A stretch of 57,419 bases of DNA, from NCBI GenBank assembly GCA_018262575.1, contig JAGSYU010000012.1, positions 1 to 57,419 of the forward strand, in the 5' to 3' direction. This document shows positions 29,822 through 38,509 of this stretch, in pieces; the stretch's first letter is position 1, and each line of letters opens with the position of its first letter. The DNA comes from Pseudomonadota bacterium. Its GTDB lineage: Bacteria; Pseudomonadota; Alphaproteobacteria; Rhizobiales; Pleomorphomonadaceae. The notes under the pieces are model-generated. The model made no database searches and was not told where the DNA came from. It saw only the letters and a list, made by a program, of their open reading frames with translations. The translations under genes and the position numbers were made by a program.

Positions 29822-32449
29822 GTGTTCTTGAGCGTGCCTTTAGGGCTGGCCCAGAATCTGACTGGATATTTTCTCGTCTCTGTCGCTCGACACCGTTGGT
29901 TGTCTTGGGCCATGAGCCTCCTATTTTGCGGGTTTCTTTGGGCCTCGGAGACCCCACTTAAAGCAGAAACGTTCGCATCCCCTCCAGGCACTCGCTGGGT
30001 TACTGTTGCGAGCACGCAGGACGTCGATACGGCTATTGGAATTGCCCGTCTTTTTGGCCCAACTGCTCGCGTGATCCGCTCGAAATCGGGATGGCTGGCT
30101 GTTTCTCTGGAACCGCGCAAAGGCAGCCTTCAGCAAATCGCCCAAAGTATCACTTGGCCGCCGCTGCCCAGTGACGCGCTGCTGTCTGCTGGCCGCGACT
30201 ATGTCGAAACCATATGGAAGGCGCCGGTCGAGCAACAAGCAACTGCCAAAGTGAAGCGTGACAAGCCTGGGATCGTTAGCTTCGCCGCTCTTGAGGTAAC
30301 AGTCACGCGGGAGCCGGCGGTACAAGGCTGGACGGCTCATGTCACGGCCCAAAAGGCAGGAAAGCAGGTTCTCGACGTCCGTCATACCTTTGCAGAAGGT
30401 GAACCGGATTATGCGTCCAGCGTCATGATCGCGGAAGTGGACGGCGGGAACGACACGCCTGAGATCTTCATTGACGCATACTCGGGCGGTGCCCATTGCT
30501 GCACCAGGACGGTAGTCCTCGACGCTACAGGCCCAACAGAATGGACCGCGGTCGACCTCGGCAATCGTGATGGTGAAGGGATCGATCTGGAAGACGTGGA
30601 TCAGGATGGCGAAGCCGAGCTGATCCTGCCAGACGATAGTTTTCTCTACACATTCGACTGTTACGCCTGCTCCGCGCAGCCAATCCGCATCAACAAAATT
30701 GGAAAGGCGACCATTCGCGATGCCTCCGGAGACCCGGAGTTTCGTCACCGTCTTATTCAGGACGTTCGCGGCATGGAATTTGTCGCGAAGGTTCAGCCGG
30801 ATCGCTGGCACTCCAATGGTTTCCTTGCTGCGTGGGTTGCCGCCAAGAATCGAGTTGGCGAGGGACAAGCAGCATGGACAGCCATGGCTGGCCTTTACGA
30901 TCGCAATTCCGACTTTGGCGTTTACGTATGCAATCAACCCCAACCGATCGAGACGTGCCCTTCCGACCAGCAATATCGCTTGAGTTTTCCCGATGGGCTG
31001 CGCCGGCATATGGAGGAGCACGGCTACGGTTCGATCACTCCCGGCGCCGATAGCGCCGGAGCCGGCTCAACACTCCCAGTTTCGCTTGAAGGTGCCCGCG
31101 CGGCTTTCATGGCGATGCCCGTCGAGCGACGCCGCGATATCCAGTTACTTCTGGCGTCTCTCGGACATTGGCCGGCCGTGGCGGGAGATGGTTTCGGCAA
31201 GAACCTCTGGCAAGCTATCAAGGACTTCCAGAACGCCAACGGCAAGCTGCCCAACGGCGTTCTCTCGGGCAGTGATTTTGACGAGCTACTGCGGGCCGCA
31301 TCACCGATCCTGAGTACATGGGGCCTGTCGCGCGTCACACACCCCGTGACCGGTACGCCCCTCTGGATACCCCGAGGTTTGGCCAAGTCGACATTGATGA
31401 CGAACACAGGGGTCCGTTTTGGCGCTGCCAGCGAAGGCGCTATTGTGGACCTTGATTACTATCCCGGCGTCTCGCTTCAAGCCTTGTATGGGATAACGCG
31501 GGAGGCAGTGCGATCTCACGTCACCGACTATCAAACGATCAAACCGAAATTTTTCGTCATCAACAGCCATGCCGAGGCGGCTACCCAGTATACGCGCTTT
31601 GAGGACATCGGTACTGGCGTAGTCGGGTTCACGCTCATTTGGCCGTCTATGGCGGAGTTCCATGGCGACCGCTTGGCGACCGCGATGTCGGACCTGTTTC
31701 GGTCCGAGGTCGAACTCGGAACACCTCGTTCCCCGCCGTCGCCCGTTGCGCCCGTCGCGTCCGTACCGTCAATGCCTGCAGCAATTTCGCCGTCCCCGCC
31801 GCCGACTGCGGCGCCAGGCAAGGAACGGATTATATCAAGCGGAACCGGCTTTTTTGTTGCTGCCGACAGGCTCCTGACCAACGCCCATGTGGTTGCAGGC
31901 TGCGAGAAGGTGAACGTGCTTGTCGACGGTAAAGGTATTGAAGGAGCAGTTCGCAACCGAGACACGACGAACGATTTGGCGATCGTGGAGACCACCGGTT
32001 ATCATTCGGCCAGCGTTGCAAAGATGCGCCCCGGAGTGCGGCTTGGGGAAGATGTTGCAGCTTTCGGCTTTCCTTTGTCTGGGGAGCTGGCCAGCTCCGG
32101 TAACTTTACTCGCGGGGCAGTGACTGGCACGGCGGGGCTCCGCGACGACATCGCCCACCTTCAGACGGATGCGGCAGTACAACCGGGCAACAGCGGCGGT
32201 CCGCTCATTGATGTCTATGGCAACGTCGTTGGGGTCGTCGATTCAAAGCTGAACTCGCTCATCGCCACGGTCGCGAACAACGACATCCCACAGAACGTGA
32301 ACTTCGCTATCAAAGCCTCGATGGCGACGATGTTCTTGGAAGCGCAGTCTATTCAGTTTGAGATTGGGAGCGTGGGTACTCCGGTGTCGTGGCCGGACCT
32401 CGCCGATCGGGCCAAGGCGATCGCGGCGGAAATCACTTGTGAGCAATAG
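29822..32449 (+). CDS. Exported multidomain protein with trypsin-like serine protease domain
   Basis: The protein of about 875 residues has an N-terminal hydrophobic export segment (SWAMSLLFCGFLWASETPLKA). A region with VCBS/EF-hand-like acidic repeats follows (EVDGGNDTPEI, DVDQDGEAEL) with paired cysteines. A peptidoglycan-binding-like domain lies near residues 425-495 (GDGFGKNLWQAIKDFQ). A Pro-rich linker leads to a C-terminal trypsin/DegP-like domain with a complete triad: His689 in LTNAHVV, Asp718 in NDLAIVE and Ser791 in GNSGGPL. It should act in the envelope. The start is uncertain: GTG 29822 has GGGGGA upstream, while GTG 29807 and ATG 29912 are alternatives. The substrate and any link to the TIR gene are unknown. 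Confidence 0.8.
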   Translation: MFLSVPLGLAQNLTGYFLVSVARHRWLSWAMSLLFCGFLWASETPLKAETFASPPGTRWVTVASTQDVDTAIGIARLFGPTARVIRSKSGWLAVSLEPRKGSLQQIAQSITWPPLPSDALLSAGRDYVETIWKAPVEQQATAKVKRDKPGIVSFAALEVTVTREPAVQGWTAHVTAQKAGKQVLDVRHTFAEGEPDYASSVMIAEVDGGNDTPEIFIDAYSGGAHCCTRTVVLDATGPTEWTAVDLGNRDGEGIDLEDVDQDGEAELILPDDSFLYTFDCYACSAQPIRINKIGKATIRDASGDPEFRHRLIQDVRGMEFVAKVQPDRWHSNGFLAAWVAAKNRVGEGQAAWTAMAGLYDRNSDFGVYVCNQPQPIETCPSDQQYRLSFPDGLRRHMEEHGYGSITPGADSAGAGSTLPVSLEGARAAFMAMPVERRRDIQLLLASLGHWPAVAGDGFGKNLWQAIKDFQNANGKLPNGVLSGSDFDELLRAASPILSTWGLSRVTHPVTGTPLWIPRGLAKSTLMTNTGVRFGAASEGAIVDLDYYPGVSLQALYGITREAVRSHVTDYQTIKPKFFVINSHAEAATQYTRFEDIGTGVVGFTLIWPSMAEFHGDRLATAMSDLFRSEVELGTPRSPPSPVAPVASVPSMPAAISPSPPPTAAPGKERIISSGTGFFVAADRLLTNAHVVAGCEKVNVLVDGKGIEGAVRNRDTTNDLAIVETTGYHSASVAKMRPGVRLGEDVAAFGFPLSGELASSGNFTRGAVTGTAGLRDDIAHLQTDAAVQPGNSGGPLIDVYGNVVGVVDSKLNSLIATVANNDIPQNVNFAIKASMATMFLEAQSIQFEIGSVGTPVSWPDLADRAKAIAAEITCEQ

Positions 32450-32737
32450 GCAACGAATGCACTGGCCACACATGCGCAACTCAACGGCACTCCGATGCCG
32501 CCCAACCCGCCAGTCAACTAGGTGAGTCGCACAGGATCAGGAGCCGACGAAGCTGGAGGAAGGTGTCGGCGAGAGACATACTACGTCTCCGATCGCACTT
32601 CGGGCGCAAAGGTCGCGCTTTTTCCCGGAGAACAATCTTGAGCATTGATCCGGTCCCGCTGCCGCCCGTAAACTGAACGCTTCGCCGGGTCTTCGGACCC
32701 TCCACCGACATGAGGTGCCAGCGAGCGGCCGGAGCGA

Positions 32738-33682
32738 ATGAAGCTGAAGCGTTATTTCTGGCCGGTGGTAGCGACGGCGACAATCGGGCTTTCCCTCTGG
32801 CTTCTTCTGAGGGAACTCCGCGGGCTTTCTTTGGGAAATGTCGGCGACAGCCTGGCTGCGATCCCGACGCTCGACTGGATCCTTGCTGGCCTTTCGACGT
32901 TGGTCGCCTACGCGGCGCTCGCCGGTTACGACCGGGTGGCGCTCCTCCACCTCGGCAAGCGAATCAGCTGGCTGTTCATCACCATCTGCTCGTTCACCAC
33001 CTACGCGCTGTCGCACAATATCGGCGCTTCGGTCGTCTCGGGCGGCGTGATCCGCTATCGCGCCTATTCGACCAAGGGGTTGTCGCCGGCCGAAATCGGC
33101 TTCCTCGTCGCCTTCTGTTCCTTCACGTTCGTCCTCGGCACGATGACGTTGGTCGGCTTCGTTCTGGTGTTTGACCCCACCATCGTGCTTCGCTTCGGTG
33201 ACCTCCTGCCGATCTCGGCGTCGCGGGCGACCGGCGGCTTCCTGCTGCTTCTGGTGGCGCTCTACATCGTCGGCAGCGTGATGGGACTGAAGCCGCTGCA
33301 TCTCGGCCGTTTCACCATCGTCTATCCCTCGCTGCACGTGACGCTATCGCAGATCGCCGTCGGCGCCTCAGAGCTGCTGGGGGCGGCTGGGATCATCTAT
33401 TTTGCGCTGCCCGACGCCGGCAATCCCGGCTATTTCGTGGTGCTCGGCATCTTCCTGATGTCGTTCTCGGCGGCGCTGATCTCCCATGTGCCCGGTGGCC
33501 TCGGCGTGCTGGAACTGGTGTTCGTCATGGGCCTGCCAGACATTCCCGACGCCGACGTGATCGCCGCACTCCTGGTATTCCGCCTGTTCTATCTCCTCAT
33601 TCCCTTCATGACGGCGCTGGTGGTGGTGCTGCTGTTCGAGCGGTCGCGCTTCCATTCGGAAGACGCGCCCGGGGAGTCGTGA
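32738..33682 (+). CDS. Lysylphosphatidylglycerol synthase-type transmembrane (flippase-like) protein
   Basis: The 314-residue integral membrane protein matches the LPG_synthase_TM/UPF0104 (YbhN-like) domain, which in MprF forms the flippase part. Key parts are SFTTYALSHNIGASVVSGGVIRYRAY and SHVPGGLGVLELVF, and about eight helices are predicted. There is no catalytic lysyl-transfer domain, so it may move or modify a lipid with a separate partner. ATG 32738 follows GGAG. The basic N-terminus KLKRYFW suits cytoplasmic orientation. This gene marks the return to core-like GC-rich DNA after the accessory stretch. Confidence 0.88.
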   Translation: MKLKRYFWPVVATATIGLSLWLLLRELRGLSLGNVGDSLAAIPTLDWILAGLSTLVAYAALAGYDRVALLHLGKRISWLFITICSFTTYALSHNIGASVVSGGVIRYRAYSTKGLSPAEIGFLVAFCSFTFVLGTMTLVGFVLVFDPTIVLRFGDLLPISASRATGGFLLLLVALYIVGSVMGLKPLHLGRFTIVYPSLHVTLSQIAVGASELLGAAGIIYFALPDAGNPGYFVVLGIFLMSFSAALISHVPGGLGVLELVFVMGLPDIPDADVIAALLVFRLFYLLIPFMTALVVVLLFERSRFHSEDAPGES

Positions 33683-33800
33683 CGCGAGACAATTGGAAGG
33701 TGAGGGCGAGTTTCAGGTTTTCTCGCGCGCCCAGCCGAAATGCGCTATCATCGCTTCGCCGTCGGCGCACCGTCGGGTGCCGGGCAATGGACGCGAGACG

Positions 33801-34043
33801 ATGAGCCTCTCCAGCCTGCCGATCCTGGTTCGCTTCCTGATCCGCCACGCCGCGATCGGTTTCGGACTTGCCATAGTGTTTGTCGGATTGCTGCTCGTCT
33901 TCGACATCGGCGGCATCGCCACGCTGATCTTCGCCTCGTCGTCGGCGGCGCTGGCACTGGCCGTTCTGACCTTTTCGGTGGGGCTCACCTTTTCCAGCGT
34001 GCAGATGGGCTTTGCGGTGATGTTCCTCCGCGATGACGGCTGA
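33801..34043 (+). CDS. Small two-helix membrane protein
   Basis: An 80-residue hydrophobic protein with two predicted transmembrane segments (FGLAIVFVGLLLVFDI and ASSSAALALAVLTFSVG). The internal ATG 33801 fits better than the upstream extension, which has a non-hydrophobic unconserved sequence. Similar small proteins occur in rhizobia, but I know of no function. It lies between a flippase-like gene and an acetate transporter on the same strand. Confidence 0.65.
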   Translation: MSLSSLPILVRFLIRHAAIGFGLAIVFVGLLLVFDIGGIATLIFASSSAALALAVLTFSVGLTFSSVQMGFAVMFLRDDG

Positions 34044-34174
34044 GGCCCCATCGCCGGTATGCGTCTTTCCCAACTCGTTTTTCCGGGCATCTCCTCTAGG
34101 GATAGCGCCGCCGGTGCGTGTGACGGGCGCAGAGCTGCGCCGACGGGCGCCGGCCGCTTGCCTCTCCTGCCCGG

Positions 34175-34774
34175 ATGATTTTCATGACCTCCGCCCATTC
34201 GACCGATGCCACTGCCAATCCTGCCCCGCTCGGGCTGATGGGTTTCGGCATGACCACCGTCCTTCTCAACTTCCACAACGCCGGCTTCTATCCGATGGAT
34301 ACGATGATCCTGGCCATGGGCATCTTCTATGGCGGCCTCGCCCAGATGATCGCCGGCATCATGGAGTGGAAGAAAGGAAACACCTTCGCCGCCACCGCCT
34401 TCACCAGCTACGGCATGTTCTGGCTGGCGCTCGTTGGTCTCATTGTCCTTCAGAAGACCTCGCTCGGTATCGCCGGTCCGTCGCCGGACACCGCCATGCC
34501 GGCCTTCCTCGGCATGTGGGGCGTGTTCACGGCGGTCCTGTTCATCGGTACGCTGCGCCTCAACCGCGCGCTGCAGGTGGTGTTCGGCTCGCTGACCGTC
34601 CTGTTTGCGCTGCTTGCCCTCGGCGATGCCACCGGTAACGAGACGATCACCCACCTCGCTGGCTGGGAGGGGCTGTTCTGCGGCGCCTCGGCGATCTATG
34701 CCGGCCTCGCCCAGGTTCTGAACGAGGTCTACGGCCGTACCGTCTGGCCGATCGGCCCGGTAAGCCGCGCCTGA
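34175..34774 (+). CDS. satP: Acetate/succinate uptake transporter, GPR1/FUN34/YaaH family
   Basis: SatP imports acetate and succinate with protons. The 199-residue protein carries the family signature [11 protein letters not shown] with the following [12 protein letters not shown], and [19 protein letters not shown], plus six hydrophobic helices. ATG 34175 starts the frame; ATG 34184 is an alternative three residues later, and neither has a strong ribosome binding site. It is convergent with the NifX-like gene, separated by a hairpin. It probably supplies acetate under carbon limitation. Confidence 0.92.
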   Translation: MIFMTSAHSTDATANPAPLGLMGFGMTTVLLNFHNAGFYPMDTMILAMGIFYGGLAQMIAGIMEWKKGNTFAATAFTSYGMFWLALVGLIVLQKTSLGIAGPSPDTAMPAFLGMWGVFTAVLFIGTLRLNRALQVVFGSLTVLFALLALGDATGNETITHLAGWEGLFCGASAIYAGLAQVLNEVYGRTVWPIGPVSRA

Positions 34775-34781
34775 CCGGCGA

Positions 34782-34821
34782 TGCGGAGCGCGGAGGCGGA
34801 GAAATCCGGCCGCGCTTCGCA
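34782..34821. terminator. Hairpin between convergent satP and nifX-like genes
   Basis: TGCGGAGCGCGG (34782-34793) pairs with CCGCGCTTCGCA (34810-34821), 12 bp with one wobble. Its position seven bases after satP and 10 before the convergent stop suggests it ends transcription from one or both sides, though no clear T tail is seen. Confidence 0.5.
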
Positions 34822-34831
34822 GAGCGTTGTT

Positions 34832-35224
34832 TCAGTGGTCGTGGCCGCAGTCGCCCTCGGCATGCGACGCGCAAGCGTGATCGCTCGAAAAGGCTGGAAG
34901 CTGGCCCTCGATGAAGGCGTTGACTACGTCACCGACCTTGCGGGCCTCACCGGCATGATACGGCTGGATGCCCGACGCGAGAAATCCGTTGAGCGGCCGC
35001 GCGCCCATGCCGTAGGCGGCGATGGCGGTGACGCCATGCCGGGCGAGCTGCTGCACCGGGGCGAGGCAATTGTCGTGCGGCTCCGCCGGCAGGATCGTCG
35101 TTTCCACGACGTCGCCGTTTTCTATCCGGAACAGCGAGAAGGCGTCGCAATGGCCGAAGTGGCCGGACACATCGGCGTTGAAGCCGCCGGGCGCGTCGGA
35201 GGGGACGGCGAACAAGGTTGTCAT
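34832..35224 (-). CDS. Dinitrogenase Fe-Mo cofactor biosynthesis (NifX/NifB C-terminal-like) protein
   Basis: The 130-residue protein matches the NifX/NafY-type domain (PF02579): FAVPSDAPGG, VSGHFGHCDAFSLF, AYGMGARPLNGF and the C-terminal VVNAFIEGQLP. The tail is rich in His, Cys and Asp (HACASHAEGDCGHDH), suggesting metal binding. Stand-alone members outside nif clusters are thought to carry iron-sulfur or other metal clusters. It overlaps the upstream DUF134 gene by four bases (ATGA), so they form an operon divergent from the sulfur fusion gene. A role in cluster or sulfide homeostasis is inferred from context only. Confidence 0.85.
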   Translation of the reverse strand: MTTLFAVPSDAPGGFNADVSGHFGHCDAFSLFRIENGDVVETTILPAEPHDNCLAPVQQLARHGVTAIAAYGMGARPLNGFLASGIQPYHAGEARKVGDVVNAFIEGQLPAFSSDHACASHAEGDCGHDH

Positions 35225-35610
35225 GATCGATCTGGTCCTTCGGTTTTGACAGGCGTATCCCCTTCAGAAGAGTCATCCGCGCCGGTCACCGCCGGCCGAT
35301 GGCCGCAAAGATCCTTGCGCGGCCGGGTCACCGTCCCGCCTTCGATGCGCAAGGCCAGTCCGCCGGTGATGGCGGCGGCGGCCGTCCGGCGGGCCTGAGC
35401 GAGAATCCGCGACAGCGTCGACCGCGACACACCCATGCGTCGGGCCGCTTCCTGCTGGTCGAGGCCCTCGGCGTCGACGAGGCGAAGCGCCTCGCAGCCA
35501 TCGAGAGTCAGAACCACCTCGCGGAGGGCGACGAGCGGAATGCCCTGCGGCTTGAAGTAGCCGGCCGGCACATCGTCCACCACAAGGCGAGGCTTCTGCG
35601 GTCGCACCAT
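35221..35610 (-). CDS. DUF134 family DNA-binding protein
   Basis: This 129-residue protein has a sigma-70 region-4-like helix-turn-helix: CEALRLVDAEGLDQQEAARRMGVSRSTLSRIL around residues 50-82. The N-terminal VRPQKPRL and YFKPQGIPL are typical DUF134 blocks. The family is often next to NifX-like proteins, as here. ATG 35610 with GGAG five bases upstream is the likely start. The divergent intergenic region carries a perfect palindrome (35811-35822), so it may regulate the CoADR fusion gene. The effector is unknown; a metal cluster or sulfide signal is possible. Confidence 0.82.
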   Translation of the reverse strand: MVRPQKPRLVVDDVPAGYFKPQGIPLVALREVVLTLDGCEALRLVDAEGLDQQEAARRMGVSRSTLSRILAQARRTAAAAITGGLALRIEGGTVTRPRKDLCGHRPAVTGADDSSEGDTPVKTEGPDRS

Positions 35611-35810
35611 TTCTTCTCCATTTTGGGAATACGCCCATAACATGCGCCGATATCAACGCGGACGGCAGTCGGTTATGCACGTATACCCTAAACGAGGGGC
35701 ATCGATGGCGACGACCGTCAGCCAAAACCAGGCCCCATAAACTCACCCGCGGCGCGCCAGTGGCCTTATGACGCCATCCGTCGTCCTACGGCTTCATTAT
35801 CTTAGAGAAT

Positions 35811-35822
35811 ACGTATATACGT
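35811..35822. promoter_or_regulatory. Palindrome before the CoADR fusion gene
   Basis: ACGTATATACGT is a perfect 12-bp palindrome, 24 bp upstream of the start codon and therefore near the promoter. It lies in an AT-rich strip within otherwise GC-rich DNA. It could be the operator of the divergent DUF134 regulator or of an unlinked ArsR-type sulfide sensor. Confidence 0.4.
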
Positions 35823-35846
35823 CTTCTAGAGATAACGGAGTTGACC

Positions 35847-38339
35847 ATGAAGATCATCATCATCGGTGGCGTGGCCGGCGGCGCAACCGCCGCGGCCCGT
35901 CTGCGGCGCGTGAACGAAGGGGCCGAAATCATCCTCGTCGAGCGCGGACCCTATATCAGCTTCGCCAACTGCGGGTTGCCCTATCACATTTCCGGCGCGA
36001 TCCCGGCGCGCGACAAGCTGCTGGTTACCTCCGAGGCCATGTTCGAAGCGCGTTACCACGTCGACGTCCGCTCTCACACCGAGGCGTTGTCGATCGACCG
36101 CGCCGCCAAGACCGTGACGTTGCGCAACCTCGGCAGCGGCGAGGACACGGTGGAGAGCTATGATCGCCTGCTGTTGTCGCCCGGCGCCGAGGTGCTGCGG
36201 CCGCCGATTCCCGGCATCGCGTCGCCGCGCATCTTCACGCTGCGCAACATCCCCGACCTCGACCGCATCATGAGCTCGCTTGCCGAGCAGAAGCCACGCC
36301 GCGCCGTGGTGATCGGCGGCGGTTATATCGGCCTTGAGGTGGCCGAGAACTTCCACGAACGCGGTCTGTTCACCACCGTCGTGGAGGGCGCCCCGCACAT
36401 CCTCGCTCCGTTCGACGACGAGATGGCGGCCATCGTCCACGCCCACATGCGCGAGAAATCCGTCGAGCTTTATCTCGACGACAAGGTCGAGCATTTCGAG
36501 GACCGGTCCGACCACTCCATCGTCTTCCTCGCTTCGGGCAAGCGTATCCAGGCCGACATCATCGTGCTGGCCATCGGCGTGCGACCCGAGGTGAAGCTCG
36601 CCCGCGACGCCGGCCTTGACCTTGGCACCACGGGGGGAATCAAGGTCGACGAGCATCTCGTCACCTCCGATCCCGACATCTTCGCCGTCGGCGACGCCAT
36701 CGAGGTGATGAACAAGGTGTCGGGCCGCATGGCGTTGATACCCTTGGCTGGCCCGGCCAACCGGCAGGCGCGCATCGTCGCCGACAACATGCTCTCCGCC
36801 GATCCCGCCAGCTACAAGAGCTATGGTGGCACGCTCGGCACCGCCATCCTCAAGGTGTTCGACCTTGCCGCCGCCTGCACGGGCCTCAATGAAGCGGCGG
36901 TGAAGGCGCTCGGCATTCCCTACCGGGCCACCATCACCCATTCCGGCTCGCATGCCTCCTACTATCCAGGCAGCCAGCAGATCAGCCTGAAGCTGGTTTA
37001 CGGTCTCGACGGCGCGATTCTCGGCGCCCAGGCGATCGGCATCGATGGTGCCGACAAGCGGATCGATGTCATCGCCACGGCGATCCGGGCCGGCCTGACG
37101 GTGACCGACCTTACAGAACTGGAGCTTGCCTACGCGCCACCCTTCGGCTCGGCCAAGGACCCGGTCAACATAGCCGGCTATGTCGCCGAGAACGTGCTGA
37201 ACGGCAGCCATGAGATCATCGGCTGGCGTGACCTGCGCGACCTCCTGAGGGATGATCCGACGTCGGTCCAGCTCATCGACGTGCGGACGCCGGAGGAGTT
37301 CTCGGTCCGTACGTTGCCAGGTGCCCGCAATATGGAGCTTGACCACCTGCGCGAGCGGCTTGGCGAGATTGATCGGGAGAAGCCGCTGATCGTCTTCTGT
37401 CAGGTCGGCCTGCGCGGTTATCTCGCCTATCGCGTGCTGAAGCAGGCTGGCTTCAAGGATGTCCGCAACCTCACCGGCGGTTTCAAGACCTACGCCTGGG
37501 CCACCGAGAAGCAGGCCAATCCCGATCTCTTCGATTACGAGGACATCAAGCGCCGTGATCCGGCCGAGCTATCTCCAAACCGCGAAGGCTGCCGCGTGGC
37601 GGTGACAGGCGGCGTACGGATGCTCGACGCCACCGGTTTGCAGTGCCCCGGCCCCATCCTCAAGACCTTCCGCGCCGTTGAGGCGATGGAGACGGGCGAC
37701 GTTCTGGATATCAGGGCCTCCGATCCCGCCTTCGGTCGTGACATTCGCGCCTGGGCGGACAAGACGGGCAACGAGTTGCTCGCCGTCGGCACGGAGATGG
37801 GCGTGATCACCGCCCGCATTCGCAAGGCGGCGCCGGTACCGGCAGGCGGGGCGGCGGTGCCGGCTCGCGACGGCACAACCATGGTGGTGTTTTCCGGCGA
37901 TCTCGACAAGGTGATGGCGTCGCTGATCATTGCCAATGGCGCGCTGGCCATGGGTTCGAAGGTCACGCTGTTCTTCACCTTCTGGGGCCTCAACGTGCTG
38001 AGGAGGCCCGATGCGCCCAACCTCAGAAAGCCGCTGATCGACGCCGCCTTCGGCTTCATGCTGCCGAAAGGCGCCGCCCGGCTCAACCGCCTCTCCAACA
38101 TGAACTTTGCCGGTCTTGGCGGCCGGCTGATGCGCAAGATGATGGGCGACAAGCACGTGGACACGCCAGCGAGCCTGCTCGCTTCGCTCGTCGACGGCGG
38201 GGCGAGTCTTGTGGCCTGCCAGATGTCGATGGATGTCATGGGGATCCGCCGCGAGGAACTGATCGACGGCGTCGAGATCGGGGGCGTCGCCACTTTCCTC
38301 GGGCAAGCGCAGACGTCGGCGACGACGCTGTTCATCTGA
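35847..38339 (+). CDS. CoA-disulfide/persulfide reductase fused to rhodanese, TusA and DsrE-like domains
   Basis: This 830-residue cytosolic protein strings together four sulfur-handling modules. Residues 1-445 form a FAD/NAD(P)H CoADR-type oxidoreductase (IIGGVAGGATAAARLRR) with redox Cys42 in FANCGLPYH. Residues 455-545 are a rhodanese domain with Cys518 in FCQVGLRGY. Residues 590-660 are a TusA domain with Cys600 in LQCPGP. The C-terminal 160 residues are a DsrE/F-like domain with Cys791 in VACQMSMDVMG. All four sulfur-carrying cysteines are present, so sulfane sulfur could pass along one chain. ATG 35847 follows ACGGAG; the earlier TTG is less likely. The next gene encodes SQR, which would supply persulfide. 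Confidence 0.93.
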   Translation: MKIIIIGGVAGGATAAARLRRVNEGAEIILVERGPYISFANCGLPYHISGAIPARDKLLVTSEAMFEARYHVDVRSHTEALSIDRAAKTVTLRNLGSGEDTVESYDRLLLSPGAEVLRPPIPGIASPRIFTLRNIPDLDRIMSSLAEQKPRRAVVIGGGYIGLEVAENFHERGLFTTVVEGAPHILAPFDDEMAAIVHAHMREKSVELYLDDKVEHFEDRSDHSIVFLASGKRIQADIIVLAIGVRPEVKLARDAGLDLGTTGGIKVDEHLVTSDPDIFAVGDAIEVMNKVSGRMALIPLAGPANRQARIVADNMLSADPASYKSYGGTLGTAILKVFDLAAACTGLNEAAVKALGIPYRATITHSGSHASYYPGSQQISLKLVYGLDGAILGAQAIGIDGADKRIDVIATAIRAGLTVTDLTELELAYAPPFGSAKDPVNIAGYVAENVLNGSHEIIGWRDLRDLLRDDPTSVQLIDVRTPEEFSVRTLPGARNMELDHLRERLGEIDREKPLIVFCQVGLRGYLAYRVLKQAGFKDVRNLTGGFKTYAWATEKQANPDLFDYEDIKRRDPAELSPNREGCRVAVTGGVRMLDATGLQCPGPILKTFRAVEAMETGDVLDIRASDPAFGRDIRAWADKTGNELLAVGTEMGVITARIRKAAPVPAGGAAVPARDGTTMVVFSGDLDKVMASLIIANGALAMGSKVTLFFTFWGLNVLRRPDAPNLRKPLIDAAFGFMLPKGAARLNRLSNMNFAGLGGRLMRKMMGDKHVDTPASLLASLVDGGASLVACQMSMDVMGIRREELIDGVEIGGVATFLGQAQTSATTLFI

Positions 38340-38364
38340 CCGGCACTCGAACAGCCGATGCCTT

Positions 38365-38390
38365 GGGGCCGTCACGCGGGTGGCGGCCCC
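38365..38390 (+). terminator. Hairpin after the sulfur fusion gene
   Basis: GGGGCCG (38365-38371) pairs with CGGCCCC (38384-38390), and inner pairs extend the stem to 11 bp around the tetraloop GCGG. It starts 25 bases after the stop and has only TT behind it, so termination may be partial, leaving SQR with its own promoter. Confidence 0.6.
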
Positions 38391-38456
38391 TTCGCATGTG
38401 TGGGGCAGGGGCGGCGGAGCCGCCACCAAAGTCGCATCGCCGAGTCCTGCGAGGTA

Positions 38457-38476
38457 TAGTATATTATAAAATACTA
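38457..38476. promoter_or_regulatory. AT-rich 20-bp near-palindrome before the SQR gene
   Basis: TAGTATATTATAAAATACTA reads the same on both strands at 18 of 20 positions. It sits 33 bp before the SQR start and includes -10-like TATTAT and TATAAA hexamers. The form fits an ArsR/BigR- or SqrR-type operator that reports sulfide or persulfide, but no such regulator is encoded in the window. Confidence 0.5.
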
Positions 38477-38509
38477 AAATACACATACGCTCGGACATGG
38501 GGGCTGACA

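Noticed and set aside
34832..35224. Part of a nitrogen-fixation cluster
   Set aside because: No other nif gene is present; stand-alone NifX-like proteins occur widely.
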